Assembly: GCF_937871615.1 (NCBI RefSeq)
Contig: NZ_CALMPA010000011.1
Location: forward strand, 1-64,000
DNA: 64,000 bases
Source of the DNA: an uncultured Sphingomonas sp.
GTDB taxonomy: Bacteria > Pseudomonadota > Alphaproteobacteria > Sphingomonadales > Sphingomonadaceae
Direction of reading: 5' to 3'
Shown here one piece after another: positions 19,044 to 31,266 of the stretch (position 1 is the stretch's first letter; every line of letters starts with the position of its first letter). Below the pieces are notes generated by a model, which searched no databases, was not told the DNA's origin, and saw only the letters and a list, made by a program, of their open reading frames with translations. A program made the position numbers and the translations under genes.

Positions 19044-20087
19044 ATGCTCGACCGGCTGGTTCTCACCGACTTCCGCAACCATGATGCGCTGACGCTCGCG
19101 CCCACGCGCGGCTTCGTCGTGCTCATCGGGCCGAACGGCGCGGGCAAGACCAACGTGCTGGAGGCGGTGTCGCTGCTCGCGCCGGGCCGGGGCTTGCGCC
19201 GCGCCGCGCTGGGCGAAATCGCGCGGACGGGCGGCGCGGGCGGGTTCGGCGTCGCCGCGACGCTCGCGGACACGACCGAAATCGCCACCGGCACATTCGC
19301 CACCGCGCCCGAGCGGCGCGTCGTGCGCATCAACGGCGGCGGCGCCACCGCGAACGCGCTGGCCGAGCGGCTCTCGATATTGTGGCTGACCCCGGCGATG
19401 GACCGATTGTTCGCGGAGCCCGCCTCCGGCCGCCGCCAGTTTCTCGATCGGCTCGCGCTGGCGCTGTTTCCCGGCCACGCCACGCACGCGGCGCGCTATG
19501 ATGCCGCGATGCGCAGCCGCAATCGGTTGCTCGCCGAGGATCGCCCGGACGCCGAATGGCTCGCCGCGCTCGAACGCCGGATGGCGGAACATGGCGCCGC
19601 GATCGACGCGGTGCGGCGCGAGACGGTCACCGCGCTGGCCGAACGGCTGGCGGGGCAAGCAGCCGGCGACTTCCCCCGCGCGACGCTGGCGCTGGAGGGG
19701 TGGAGCGGCGATGCGGCCACGCTCGCGGACCAGCTCCGCGCCGGGCGCACCCGCGATATCGCCGCCGGTCGCACATTGGCGGGGCCGCATCGCGCCGATC
19801 TGCTGGTGCGGCATCTGGAAAAGGATCGCGCGGCTGCACTCGCCTCCACCGGCGAGCAGAAGGCGCTGATGCTCGGCATCGTCCTCGCCCATGCCGAACT
19901 GGTCGCCGCGCGCACGGGGGCACCGCCGATATTGCTGCTGGACGAAGTGGCCGCCCACCTCGATCCCGCCCGCCGCGCGGCGCTGTTCGCGCGATTGTCC
20001 GGGCGCGGGCAGGTGTGGATGACGGGCACGGAACCGGCGCTGTTCGCCGATGTCGATGCCAGCGCGTCCCGGATCGCGCTCGGCTGA
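19044..20087 (+). CDS. recF: DNA replication and repair protein RecF
   Basis: An SMC-like ABC ATPase of ~347 residues that binds gapped DNA and loads RecA. It begins [18 protein letters not shown], then Walker [28 protein letters not shown], the ABC signature region ([20 protein letters not shown]) and Walker [17 protein letters not shown]. ATGs at 19032 and 18966 are in frame, but conserved RecF sequence begins only at about 19044. recF often neighbours gyrB; here an MFS gene sits between them. There is no clear ribosome site for any of the starts. Confidence 0.93.
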   Translation: MLDRLVLTDFRNHDALTLAPTRGFVVLIGPNGAGKTNVLEAVSLLAPGRGLRRAALGEIARTGGAGGFGVAATLADTTEIATGTFATAPERRVVRINGGGATANALAERLSILWLTPAMDRLFAEPASGRRQFLDRLALALFPGHATHAARYDAAMRSRNRLLAEDRPDAEWLAALERRMAEHGAAIDAVRRETVTALAERLAGQAAGDFPRATLALEGWSGDAATLADQLRAGRTRDIAAGRTLAGPHRADLLVRHLEKDRAAALASTGEQKALMLGIVLAHAELVAARTGAPPILLLDEVAAHLDPARRAALFARLSGRGQVWMTGTEPALFADVDASASRIALG

Positions 20088-20166
20088 AGCCGTTGCCGCG
20101 CACCCGTTCTGACAGGTTCGCACGCAAAGGGGTTTACCCCGGCGATCACGCCGCTACGCTGCAACC

Positions 20167-24028
<3,862 letters not shown>

Positions 24029-24032
24029 GGGC

Positions 24033-24064
24033 TGGCGTCAGGCGCGCCCCGGCGCCTGACGCCA
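24033..24064. terminator. Bidirectional stem-loop between gyrB and copB
   Basis: A perfect 13-bp stem, TGGCGTCAGGCGC (24033-24045) with GCGCCTGACGCCA (24052-24064), and a 6-nt loop. It lies 4 bp after the gyrB stop and 7 bp from the copB stop, and so serves both convergent genes. Confidence 0.8.
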
Positions 24065-24071
24065 CCACGCT

Positions 24072-25049
24072 TCAGAACCACGTCCGGATGCCGAGCACCA
24101 GCGCGGCGGCGCCAGTGTCTTCGCCACGCGCGCGCGCGAAATCGGCGGTGCGCCCGATACGCCGCTGCCACGCCACGCCGACATAGGGCGCGAATTCGCG
24201 CGCGATCTCGTAGCGCAGCCGCAAGCCCAGTTCCGCCTCGCTCAGGCCGGCGCCGATGCCGGTCGCGCGGATATCCTGCGCGGCCAGATTCAGCTCGACG
24301 CGCGGCTGAAGGATCAGCCGTTGCGTCACGCGTTGATCGTAATACCCGCCGACGCGCGCGGTCAGTTCGCCGCTGGTCGACAGGAAGGCGGCGGCATCGA
24401 CCTCGAACCAGTAAGGCGCCAGCCCCTCCACGCCGATCGTCGCATGGGTGCGCGGGACATCGCCGCCGAAATCCTGCCGCACACCGGCCTGAAGGTTGAA
24501 ATACGGCCCGATCGCGCGGCTGTAGAGCGCCTGCGCCTCGCCGCCGTCGAGCTTGCCGCCGAACGCGCCTTCGCCCTCGCTCTTGATGACGAAGCGGTTG
24601 ATATCGCCGCCGAACCAGCCTTCGCCGCTCCAGTGATAGCCGTCATGCCCGGCGCCGATGCGCACCTCGGCCAGATCGATCATCACCTGCGAGAAATTGC
24701 TGCCACCATGCTCCCGCCGCAACACGGCGCGCGACGCGGCCATCGCCTCGGCGCCCCAGAAGCGATCGGCGTAATTGGCGACGGGCGCGGGCGGTGGCGG
24801 GGCGTTGCCAGCGGGCAGCGCGGTGCCACCCGTCGCCGGCATCGCATGGCCCGCGTGCGCATCGGCCGGCGCGGCAGGCTTGCAATGCCCCATCGCCGCA
24901 TGTTCCGGCGGGCAGGCCTGAGCGGCGGGCGGCGTGTCGGCGGCGGGCATCGTCATGCCGCCATGCCCGGCGTGATCCATCGTCTGCGCCATCGCCGCGC
25001 CGCTCCACAGCAGCGTCGCCAGCCCGAGCGGATAGGCGAGCCGCCTCAT
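24072..25049 (-). CDS. copB: Copper resistance outer-membrane protein CopB
   Basis: A 325-residue protein with a signal peptide (MRRLAYPLGLATLLWSGAAM). The N-terminal third is a His/Met-rich metal-binding stretch (MDHAGHGGMTM; CPPEHAAMGHC; DAHAGHAM). The C-terminal two thirds are the CopB beta-barrel: YADRFWGAEAMAASRAVLRR, GYHWSGEGWFGGDINRF and LFAPYVGVAWQRRIG-type strands, ending in Phe (RTWF). It probably binds or exports copper at the outer membrane. Its ATG overlaps the copA stop (ATGA), so it is translationally coupled to copA. Confidence 0.93.
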   Translation of the reverse strand: MRRLAYPLGLATLLWSGAAMAQTMDHAGHGGMTMPAADTPPAAQACPPEHAAMGHCKPAAPADAHAGHAMPATGGTALPAGNAPPPPAPVANYADRFWGAEAMAASRAVLRREHGGSNFSQVMIDLAEVRIGAGHDGYHWSGEGWFGGDINRFVIKSEGEGAFGGKLDGGEAQALYSRAIGPYFNLQAGVRQDFGGDVPRTHATIGVEGLAPYWFEVDAAAFLSTSGELTARVGGYYDQRVTQRLILQPRVELNLAAQDIRATGIGAGLSEAELGLRLRYEIAREFAPYVGVAWQRRIGRTADFARARGEDTGAAALVLGIRTWF

Positions 25050-26818
25050 GCCGCGCCTCCCGCGCGCGGGCGAACCGAGACGACCTGCATCATCCCGGCG
25101 TGCATATGATAGAGCAAATGGCAGTGGAATGCCCAGTCGCCGACCGCGTCGGTCGTCACGTCGAACGTCACCGTGCCGCCGGGCTGCACCTGCACCGTAT
25201 GTTTGCGCGGCGCATATTCGCCATGCCCGGTGACCAGTTCGAAGAAGTGGCCGTGGAGGTGGATCGGATGGCCCATCATCGTATCGTTGACCAGGGTGAC
25301 GCGGACCCGCTCGTCCTTCGTGAACGGGATCGGCGCCTTCACCGCGCTCAGCTTCTCGCCGTCGAACGCCCACATATAACGTTCCATATTGCCGGTGAGG
25401 TGGATGCGCATCTGCCGACCGGGCGCGCGGACATCGGGGTTGCGCGCCGCCGCGATCAGATCGCGATAGACGAGCACGCGGTGCCCCACATCGGCCAGCC
25501 CCTGCCCCGGCTCTCCGGTGCGATCGACCGGCATGGGTGAGATCGTCTGGACGGCGGGGGTTTTCTTCACCTCGGGCGCCACCGCGAAATCGCGCATCCC
25601 ATGCTTCATCGGCGCGGATGCGGGCGCGCCGGGGGTACAATGCCCCATCGCGGCATGTTCGGGCGGACAGGCGGCATCCCCCGCCGGCATCGCGGCCATC
25701 GCGCCATGATCCATCCCCCCCATCCCCATATCACGCATCGTGGCGAGCGGGCGCGGGCGGAGCGCGGGCACCGCCGCCACCATGCCCGCGCGCGGGGCGA
25801 GCGTGGCGCGCGCCATGCCCGAGCGATCGACGCTTTCGCCGACGATCGTATAGGCACGGTCCTCGCGCGGCTCGACGATCAGGTCATAGGTCTCGGCCAC
25901 CGCGACCTGCAGTTCATCGACCGTCACCGGGCGCACGGGCTGGCCGTCGGCCTGCACCACCGTCAACGCGAGGCCGGGGATGCGCAGGTTGAACGTCGTC
26001 ATCGCCGAAGCGTTGATGACGCGCAGCCGCACCCGCTCGCCCGGCGCGAACAGCGCGGTCCAGTTATCCCGCGGGCCATGGCCGTTGACGAGATAGGTAT
26101 AGGTGGTCGCGGTCACGTCCGAAATATCGGTCGGGTCCATCCGCATCCGCCCCCATTCCAGCCGCTCGCGCTCGGGCTGGTCGCGCCCGGCGAGCAGGCC
26201 GGCAAGCGTCTGCTGCTGGCGGTTGTAATAACCGCCCTGCATCTTGAGCTTGCGGAACAGGGCATGGGGATGGAGCGCGCTATAATCCGACAGCACGATG
26301 ACATGCTCGCGATCGGAACGGATCGGATCTTCGCCCGCCGGGTCGATCACGATCGGGCCGTAATGGCCGAGCTGTTCCTGCAACCCCGAATGGCTGTGAT
26401 ACCAATAAGTGCCCGACTGAACGATCGGGAAACGATAGGTGAAGGTCCGCCCCGCCTTGATTCCGGGGAAGCTCACGCCGGGAACGCCATCCATCTCGGC
26501 GGGAAGGATCAGCCCGTGCCAGTGGATCGAGCTATCCTCATCCAGCGCGTTTTCGACATGCAGCCGCACCTGCTGCCCCTCGGTCAGCCGGATCAGCGGC
26601 GCGGGGACGGTGCCGTTGATGCCGATCGCGTGGCGGGCCTTGCCGTCGATCGACAGCATCTGGCGGGCGATGCGCAGGTGGATATCCTCCCCCGCAACCG
26701 ACGGGAGCGGGCGCGCGATGCCGGGTGACACGGCGCGCGCCCAGGATGGGAAGGCCGCCGCTGCGCCCAAAGCGGCGCTGCCGCGCAAAACGGCACGGCG
26801 ATCGAAGGCGATGGTCAT
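25046..26818 (-). CDS. copA: Copper resistance multicopper oxidase CopA
   Basis: A 590-residue periplasmic multicopper oxidase. A Tat-type signal (FDRRAVLRGSAALGAAAAFP) precedes three cupredoxin domains. Copper ligands: IHWHGL, TYWYHSHSGLQEQ, HPIHLHGHFFEL and WAFHCHLLYHMHAGMM, giving type 1, 2 and 3 sites. A Met/His-rich insert before the last domain contains MRDMGMGGMDHGAM and CPPEHAAMGHC, the same 11-residue motif as in CopB. It oxidises or sequesters Cu(I). I prefer the ATG at 26818 over 26821 because the GGGAG spacing is better. The TetR gene lies 50 bp upstream on the same strand. Confidence 0.95.
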   Translation of the reverse strand: MTIAFDRRAVLRGSAALGAAAAFPSWARAVSPGIARPLPSVAGEDIHLRIARQMLSIDGKARHAIGINGTVPAPLIRLTEGQQVRLHVENALDEDSSIHWHGLILPAEMDGVPGVSFPGIKAGRTFTYRFPIVQSGTYWYHSHSGLQEQLGHYGPIVIDPAGEDPIRSDREHVIVLSDYSALHPHALFRKLKMQGGYYNRQQQTLAGLLAGRDQPERERLEWGRMRMDPTDISDVTATTYTYLVNGHGPRDNWTALFAPGERVRLRVINASAMTTFNLRIPGLALTVVQADGQPVRPVTVDELQVAVAETYDLIVEPREDRAYTIVGESVDRSGMARATLAPRAGMVAAVPALRPRPLATMRDMGMGGMDHGAMAAMPAGDAACPPEHAAMGHCTPGAPASAPMKHGMRDFAVAPEVKKTPAVQTISPMPVDRTGEPGQGLADVGHRVLVYRDLIAAARNPDVRAPGRQMRIHLTGNMERYMWAFDGEKLSAVKAPIPFTKDERVRVTLVNDTMMGHPIHLHGHFFELVTGHGEYAPRKHTVQVQPGGTVTFDVTTDAVGDWAFHCHLLYHMHAGMMQVVSVRPRAGGAA

Positions 26819-26868
26819 CATTGCTCCCGGTTGAACTCGGCTGGAGGTAGGGATGCCGGGCCGCGCTG

Positions 26869-27468
26869 TCACCCCGTCCGCAGCAATGCCGCGATCTGCA
26901 TCTCGGCGATCGAGCGCGCCTCGCCAGCATCGAGCACATCGGGCGACAGGCACAATTCCAGCCACAGCCCGTCGACCAATGCGGTGATCGCGATCGCGGC
27001 GCGGCGCCGCGCAACGTCGGCGATCCCACAATCGGCGAGCAACCGCTCCAGCCCGGCGCGGAAACGGGCATATTGCTCGTCATGCAGCCGCGCCACATCG
27101 TCGCGCGCGATGACGAGGCTCCAGAACGCCACCCATGTCGCGAGCAGCGCGCGATCCGCGATCGGCGGGGCGAAGCTCGCCGCGACATAGGCGGACAGGC
27201 GCGCGCGCGGATCGCCGCCCGCCGCCGCCACCGCCGCGTCCAGCGCCGCGGTCACCTCGCTGCCCACCTGCGCATAGGTTGCCGCGATCAGCGCATCGAC
27301 CCCGCCGAAATGATGCGTGACAAGGCCGGGCGACACCCCCGCCTCCTGCGCGATCGCGCGGACCGAGGCGCCGCTCGCCCCGTCGCGCGCCAGCACGCGC
27401 GTCGCCGCCGCGATCAGCAGCCTGCGGCGTTCCTCGGCATCGGTGCGGGTGAAGGCGGCTTTGGTCAC
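26869..27468 (-). CDS. BetI-like TetR/AcrR family transcriptional regulator
   Basis: A 199-residue repressor starting at GTG. N-terminal helix-turn-helix: SVRAIAQEAGVSPGLVTHHF. The C-terminal half (WVAFWSLVIARDDVARLHDE ... ITALVDGLWLELCLSPDVLD) matches the BetI-type TetR ligand domain, whose founder senses choline. It is divergent from a Rieske oxygenase gene, with a perfect 14-bp palindrome in the 82-bp gap, and is followed by copA on its own strand after 50 bp. It probably represses the Rieske gene and itself; read-through into copAB is possible. Confidence 0.88.
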   Translation of the reverse strand: MTKAAFTRTDAEERRRLLIAAATRVLARDGASGASVRAIAQEAGVSPGLVTHHFGGVDALIAATYAQVGSEVTAALDAAVAAAGGDPRARLSAYVAASFAPPIADRALLATWVAFWSLVIARDDVARLHDEQYARFRAGLERLLADCGIADVARRRAAIAITALVDGLWLELCLSPDVLDAGEARSIAEMQIAALLRTG

Positions 27469-27514
27469 GTCACGTCGCTATCACGGACGGGGATTGTCCG
27501 CGCGCGTTTCTTAT

Positions 27515-27528
27515 TATACGATCGTATA
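27515..27528. promoter_or_regulatory. Perfect 14-bp palindrome, operator candidate for the BetI-like regulator
   Basis: TATACGATCGTATA is fully self-complementary. It lies between the divergent starts of the TetR gene (27468) and the Rieske gene (27551), where it can control both. It is conspicuously AT-rich compared with its flanks, typical of TetR operators overlapping a -10 element. Confidence 0.7.
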
Positions 27529-27550
27529 GCAAGCAACCGGAGTCGCGCGC

Positions 27551-28723
27551 ATGGCCACCCTCGCCCAGCCCCTTGTCGATCCCGATGCGGATTTCTCGCT
27601 GCCGGGGTGGATCTACACCGATCGCGAATTTTACGAGGCGGAGATGGCGCGGGTGATCCGCCCTTCGTGGCAGATCGTCTGCCATGAAAGCGATCTCGCC
27701 CGCCCCGGCGAGTGGCGCACGATCGCCTATCTCGGCGAACAGGTGGCGGTGGTGCGCGGCGAGGATGGGGCGATCCGCGCGTTCCACAACGTCTGCCGCC
27801 ACCGCGCGATGCGGATTCTGGAGGGCGCTTCGGGCTGCGCGAAGAAGCTGGTCTGCCCGTATCACGCCTGGACCTACGAACTCGACGGGCGGCTTTCCGG
27901 CGTGCCGATGAAGCGCGATTATCCCGCGCTGAAGCTGGAGGATAACGGCCTGGTCCCGGTGGGGGTTTCGGTATGGCGCGGCTTCGTCTTCATCCGGCTG
28001 GAAGATGATGGCGGCCCATCGGTGGCGGAGATGATGGCGCCTTACGACGCCGAGATCGCGCCCTATCGCTTCGAGGAGATGCGCACGATCAGCGATGTGC
28101 GGCTGCGCGATCGCGCGGTGAACTGGAAGAATGTCGGCGACAATTATTCCGACAATCTCCACATCCCGGTCGCGCATGACGGGCTGACGCGACTGTTCGG
28201 CAAAAGCTACGCGATCGAGGCGGCAGGGTGGGTGGACAAGATGTCCGGCCAGCTCGTCGATCGCCCGTCGGACAATGTGTGGGAACGCTTCTATCAGAAG
28301 CATCTGCCGCGCGTGGAGCATCTGCCGGAGGAAAACCAGCGGCTGTGGCTATATTACAAACTGTGGCCGAACATGGCGTTCGACATTTACGCCGACCAGA
28401 TCGACTTCATGCAATGGCTGCCGACTTCGCCCACCACATGCGTGCTGCGCGAGATGTGCTTCGCGCTGCCCGATGCGCGGCGCGAGATGAAGCTGGTGCG
28501 CTATGCCAACTGGCGGATCAACCGCGTCGTCAACGCGGAAGACACCTGGCTGATCGAGCGCGTGCAGCAGGGCATGGCCTCGTCAAGCTATACGGTCGGG
28601 CCGATCGGCGCGAGCGAAGTGTGCCTGCGCAGTTTCGCCGCGAAGATCAGGGATCGCATACCCGAAGCGCGGCTGCATCGCGCGCCCGCGCCGGGCTGGT
28701 CGCGCCGGCCGCACGGGATTTGA
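27551..28723 (+). CDS. Rieske-type aromatic/quaternary-amine oxygenase, alpha subunit
   Basis: A 390-residue oxygenase component. The Rieske [2Fe-2S] ligands are Cys82-x-His84 and Cys102-xx-His105 (NVCRHRAMRIL, LVCPYHAWTYELDG). The mononuclear iron site is NWKNVGDNYSDNLHIPVAH, with His204 and His209. The overall layout resembles choline monooxygenase, betaine demethylase and related Rieske enzymes that act on small alkylated substrates, which agrees with the BetI-like neighbour. No ferredoxin or reductase gene is adjacent, so electron delivery must come from elsewhere. The substrate is not determined. Confidence 0.9.
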   Translation: MATLAQPLVDPDADFSLPGWIYTDREFYEAEMARVIRPSWQIVCHESDLARPGEWRTIAYLGEQVAVVRGEDGAIRAFHNVCRHRAMRILEGASGCAKKLVCPYHAWTYELDGRLSGVPMKRDYPALKLEDNGLVPVGVSVWRGFVFIRLEDDGGPSVAEMMAPYDAEIAPYRFEEMRTISDVRLRDRAVNWKNVGDNYSDNLHIPVAHDGLTRLFGKSYAIEAAGWVDKMSGQLVDRPSDNVWERFYQKHLPRVEHLPEENQRLWLYYKLWPNMAFDIYADQIDFMQWLPTSPTTCVLREMCFALPDARREMKLVRYANWRINRVVNAEDTWLIERVQQGMASSSYTVGPIGASEVCLRSFAAKIRDRIPEARLHRAPAPGWSRRPHGI

Positions 28724-28743
28724 AGGAAAAGACGCACGCCACA

Positions 28744-28826
28744 CCGTTCGCCCTGAGCTTGTCGAAGGGCCGCCCTTCCTCCGCGGAAGAAAAGGACAGG
28801 GCTTCGACGGGCTCAGCCCGAACGGT
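28744..28826. repeat. Sphingomonad-type inverted repeat (family A)
   Basis: CCGTTCGCCCTGAGCTTGTC... at 28744-28767 and its near inverse CTTCGAC...CCGAACGG at 28802-28825 form a long imperfect stem with a ~34-nt loop. A second copy of the family is at 33680-33757. Extragenic, 3' of the Rieske gene. Confidence 0.75.
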
Positions 28827-28850
28827 ACAAGGGCTTGAGGGAAACGCCCC

Positions 28851-28944
28851 GTCATTCCCGCGAAGGCGGGAATCCGGATGCGCTACCGTTCCGGCTCTAT
28901 CGAAATGGCCGGTGCGAATGGATTCCCGCCTTCGCGGGAATGAC
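28851..28944. repeat. Perfect 25-bp inverted repeat (family B)
   Basis: GTCATTCCCGCGAAGGCGGG plus AATCC at 28851-28875 is repeated as its exact reverse complement at 28920-28944, with a 44-nt spacer. Each arm is itself a hairpin (CCCGC-gaag-GCGGG). This is a REP-like extragenic pair. It lies 44 bp before the flavoprotein start and may end Rieske transcription. Confidence 0.85.
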
Positions 28945-28988
28945 GGATGAGAGGTTTTGAGCGGACGGAAGTGAGGTCGGGGACGAAA

Positions 28989-30599
28989 ATGAGCAGGAAA
29001 TACGACGCGATCATCATCGGCGGCGGGCATAACGGCCTCGTCTGCGCTTTCTATCTCGCCCGCGCGGGCCTCAGGGTGCGCGTGCTCGAACGGCGCGATA
29101 TCGTCGGCGGCGCGGCGGTGACCGAGGAGTTCCACCCCGGCTTCCGCAATTCGACCGCGAGCTACACCGTCAGCCTGCTCCGCCCCAAGGTGATCGCGGA
29201 CATGAAGCTGCACGAGCACGGCTATCGCATCATCGAGCGGACGATCAGCAACTTCTTCCCGTTCGAGAACACCTATCTGAAGCTCGGCGGCGGCACCTTG
29301 CGCACGCAGGCGGAGTTTGCCCGCTTCAGCCAGAAGGATGCGCAAACCTATCCGCATTATGATGCCGCGCTGGAGAAGGTGGCGCAGGTGCTGCGGGATA
29401 TCGCGCTCAAGGTGCCGCCCAATGTAGGCGGCGGGCTGCGCGCGCTGATGTCCGGCGCGACGCAGGGCTGGCCGCTGGCGAAGATGGGGATCGAGGCGCA
29501 GCGCGATCTGCTCGACGTGTTCACCAAATCGGCGCGCGATTTCCTCGACGGCTGGTTCGAGGACGATCACGTCAAGACGGCCTTCGCGTTCGATGCGGTG
29601 GTGGGCAATTTCGCCGGCGTCTCCACACCCGGATCGGCCTATGTGCTGCTCCACCACGTCTTCGGCGAGGTGAACGGCAAGCTTGGCGCCTGGGGCCATT
29701 CGGTCGGCGGCATGGGCGCGATCACCCTGGCGATGGCGCGCGCGTGCGAGGAGGCGGGCGTGGAGATCACGCTCGAAGCGCCCGTCGATCGCGTGCTGGT
29801 CGATGGCGGCAGGGCCGTGGGCGTGCGGCTGGAAAGCGGCGAGGAGATCGCGGCGAAGATCGTCGCCGCCAATGTCGGCCCGGCCTTGCTCTATCGCCGG
29901 ATGGTCGATGCGAGCGACCTGCCCGCCGATTTCCAGCGGCGGATCGACAATTACAAGCTCGGCTCGGGCACGTTCCGCATGAACGTCGCTTTGTCCGAAC
30001 TGCCCGATTTCACCGTGCTGCCGGGCAAGGAAAAGGCCGAGCATCACACCGCCGGCATCATCATCGCGCCGGGCATGGATTATATGGACGCGGCGTATGA
30101 CGACGCGAAGAAATCCGGCTGGTCGAAAAAGCCGATCGTCGAGATGAAGATTCCGACCACCGTGGACGACAGCCTCGCCCCGCCGGGCGGGCATGTCGCG
30201 AGCCTGTTCTGCCAGCAATTCTCGCCGGTGCTGTCCGAAGGGCGCTCGTGGGACGACGTGCGCGAAGAGGTGGCGGACCTCATCATCGACACGGTCAACG
30301 ATCACGCGCCCAATTTCAAGGCGAGCGTGATCGCGCGGCAGATCCATTCGCCGCTCGATCTGGAGCGCAAGTTCGGGCTGATCGGCGGCGATATCTTCCA
30401 TGGGCACATGAGCCTCGATCAGCTCTGGGCGGCGCGCCCGGTGCTCGGGCATGGCGATTATCGCTCGCCGGTGAAGGGGCTATACATGTGCGGATCGGGC
30501 ACGCATCCCGGCGGCGGCGTCACCGGCGCGCCGGGGCATAACGCCGCGCATGAGATTTTGCGCGATCGCTCGCTTGTCGGGCGTTTCCTGCCTATCTGA
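28989..30599 (+). CDS. Phytoene-desaturase-like FAD oxidoreductase (PYROXD2-type)
   Basis: A 536-residue flavoprotein. The N-terminal dinucleotide fold is KYDAIIIGGGHNGLVCAFYL with ERRDIVGGAAVTEEFHPGFR; the middle has WGHSVGGMGAITLAMARAC and the C-terminus has GLYMCGSGTHPGGGVTGAPG with HNAAHEIL, the FAD-closing motif of the carotenoid desaturase/PYROXD2 group. It is not next to carotenoid genes, and this subgroup is often of unknown substrate. The start at 28989 drops 14 unconserved codons. The position behind the Rieske gene, though separated by repeats, suggests a shared catabolic role. Confidence 0.88.
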   Translation: MSRKYDAIIIGGGHNGLVCAFYLARAGLRVRVLERRDIVGGAAVTEEFHPGFRNSTASYTVSLLRPKVIADMKLHEHGYRIIERTISNFFPFENTYLKLGGGTLRTQAEFARFSQKDAQTYPHYDAALEKVAQVLRDIALKVPPNVGGGLRALMSGATQGWPLAKMGIEAQRDLLDVFTKSARDFLDGWFEDDHVKTAFAFDAVVGNFAGVSTPGSAYVLLHHVFGEVNGKLGAWGHSVGGMGAITLAMARACEEAGVEITLEAPVDRVLVDGGRAVGVRLESGEEIAAKIVAANVGPALLYRRMVDASDLPADFQRRIDNYKLGSGTFRMNVALSELPDFTVLPGKEKAEHHTAGIIIAPGMDYMDAAYDDAKKSGWSKKPIVEMKIPTTVDDSLAPPGGHVASLFCQQFSPVLSEGRSWDDVREEVADLIIDTVNDHAPNFKASVIARQIHSPLDLERKFGLIGGDIFHGHMSLDQLWAARPVLGHGDYRSPVKGLYMCGSGTHPGGGVTGAPGHNAAHEILRDRSLVGRFLPI

Positions 30600-30603
30600 A
30601 CGC

Positions 30604-31266
30604 ATGATCCACTATGATCGCCGTCGCCAGTCGCTCGCCACCGCGCTCGCCGCGCTGGCGGGCTTTGTCGACGCGATCGGTTTCGTGAAGCTCGGCGGCC
30701 TGTTCGTCTCCTTCATGAGCGGCAATACCACCAGGATGGCGGTGGGGCTGGCCGGCGGATCGGCGGTGGCGGCGATCGCGGCCGGACTGATCGCGGCGTT
30801 CGCCGCCGGGGTGGTACTGGGGGCGTTGGTCGCCGCCGCCACCGGCACCGCGCGCAAGATGGCGGTGCTCTCGCTGACGGCGGCGCTGCTCGCGGTCGCG
30901 GCGGCGATGGACAGGTTCATCGCTGGCGGCTGGACCGCGCTGGCGATGGCGGCGGCGATGGGCACGATCAACAACGTCTTCCTGCGCAACGGCGAGGTGT
31001 CCGTGGGCGTCACCTATATGACCGGCACGCTCGTCAAGCTCGGCCAGCGCATCGCCGCGGTCGTGCTGGGCGACGATGCGGACGGCTGGATCGCCTATCT
31101 GCGATTGTGGCTGGGGCTGCTGGCGGGCGCGGTTAGCGGCGCCATGCTCTATCCGCGCATCGGCTCGCTCAGCGTCGCGCTGGCGGCGGCGGGGGCGGCG
31201 GTGCTGGCGCTGATCGCGCGGCGGATGGGGCCGTCCGAGCCCTATCCGCGCCGCACCCACCAATAA
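30604..31266 (+). CDS. DUF1275 (YoaK-type) membrane protein
   Basis: A 220-residue protein with six hydrophobic segments. LAALAGFVDAIGFVKLGGLF, VSFMSGNTTRMAVGLAGG and GMTINNVFLRNGEVSVGVTY-like stretches (INNVFLRNGEVSVGVTYMTG TLVKLG) are DUF1275 signatures. The function of the family is unknown; transport is suspected. The start is 4 bp after the flavoprotein stop, so the two are cotranscribed. The 3' end overlaps the convergent APC permease gene by 25 bp. Confidence 0.88.
   Translation: MIHYDRRRQSLATALAALAGFVDAIGFVKLGGLFVSFMSGNTTRMAVGLAGGSAVAAIAAGLIAAFAAGVVLGALVAAATGTARKMAVLSLTAALLAVAAAMDRFIAGGWTALAMAAAMGTINNVFLRNGEVSVGVTYMTGTLVKLGQRIAAVVLGDDADGWIAYLRLWLGLLAGAVSGAMLYPRIGSLSVALAAAGAAVLALIARRMGPSEPYPRRTHQ

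Noticed and set aside
28647-30452. 601-residue open frame antisense to the flavoprotein and repeats
   Set aside because: It runs through the extragenic repeats and the flavoprotein gene; no motif supports coding.
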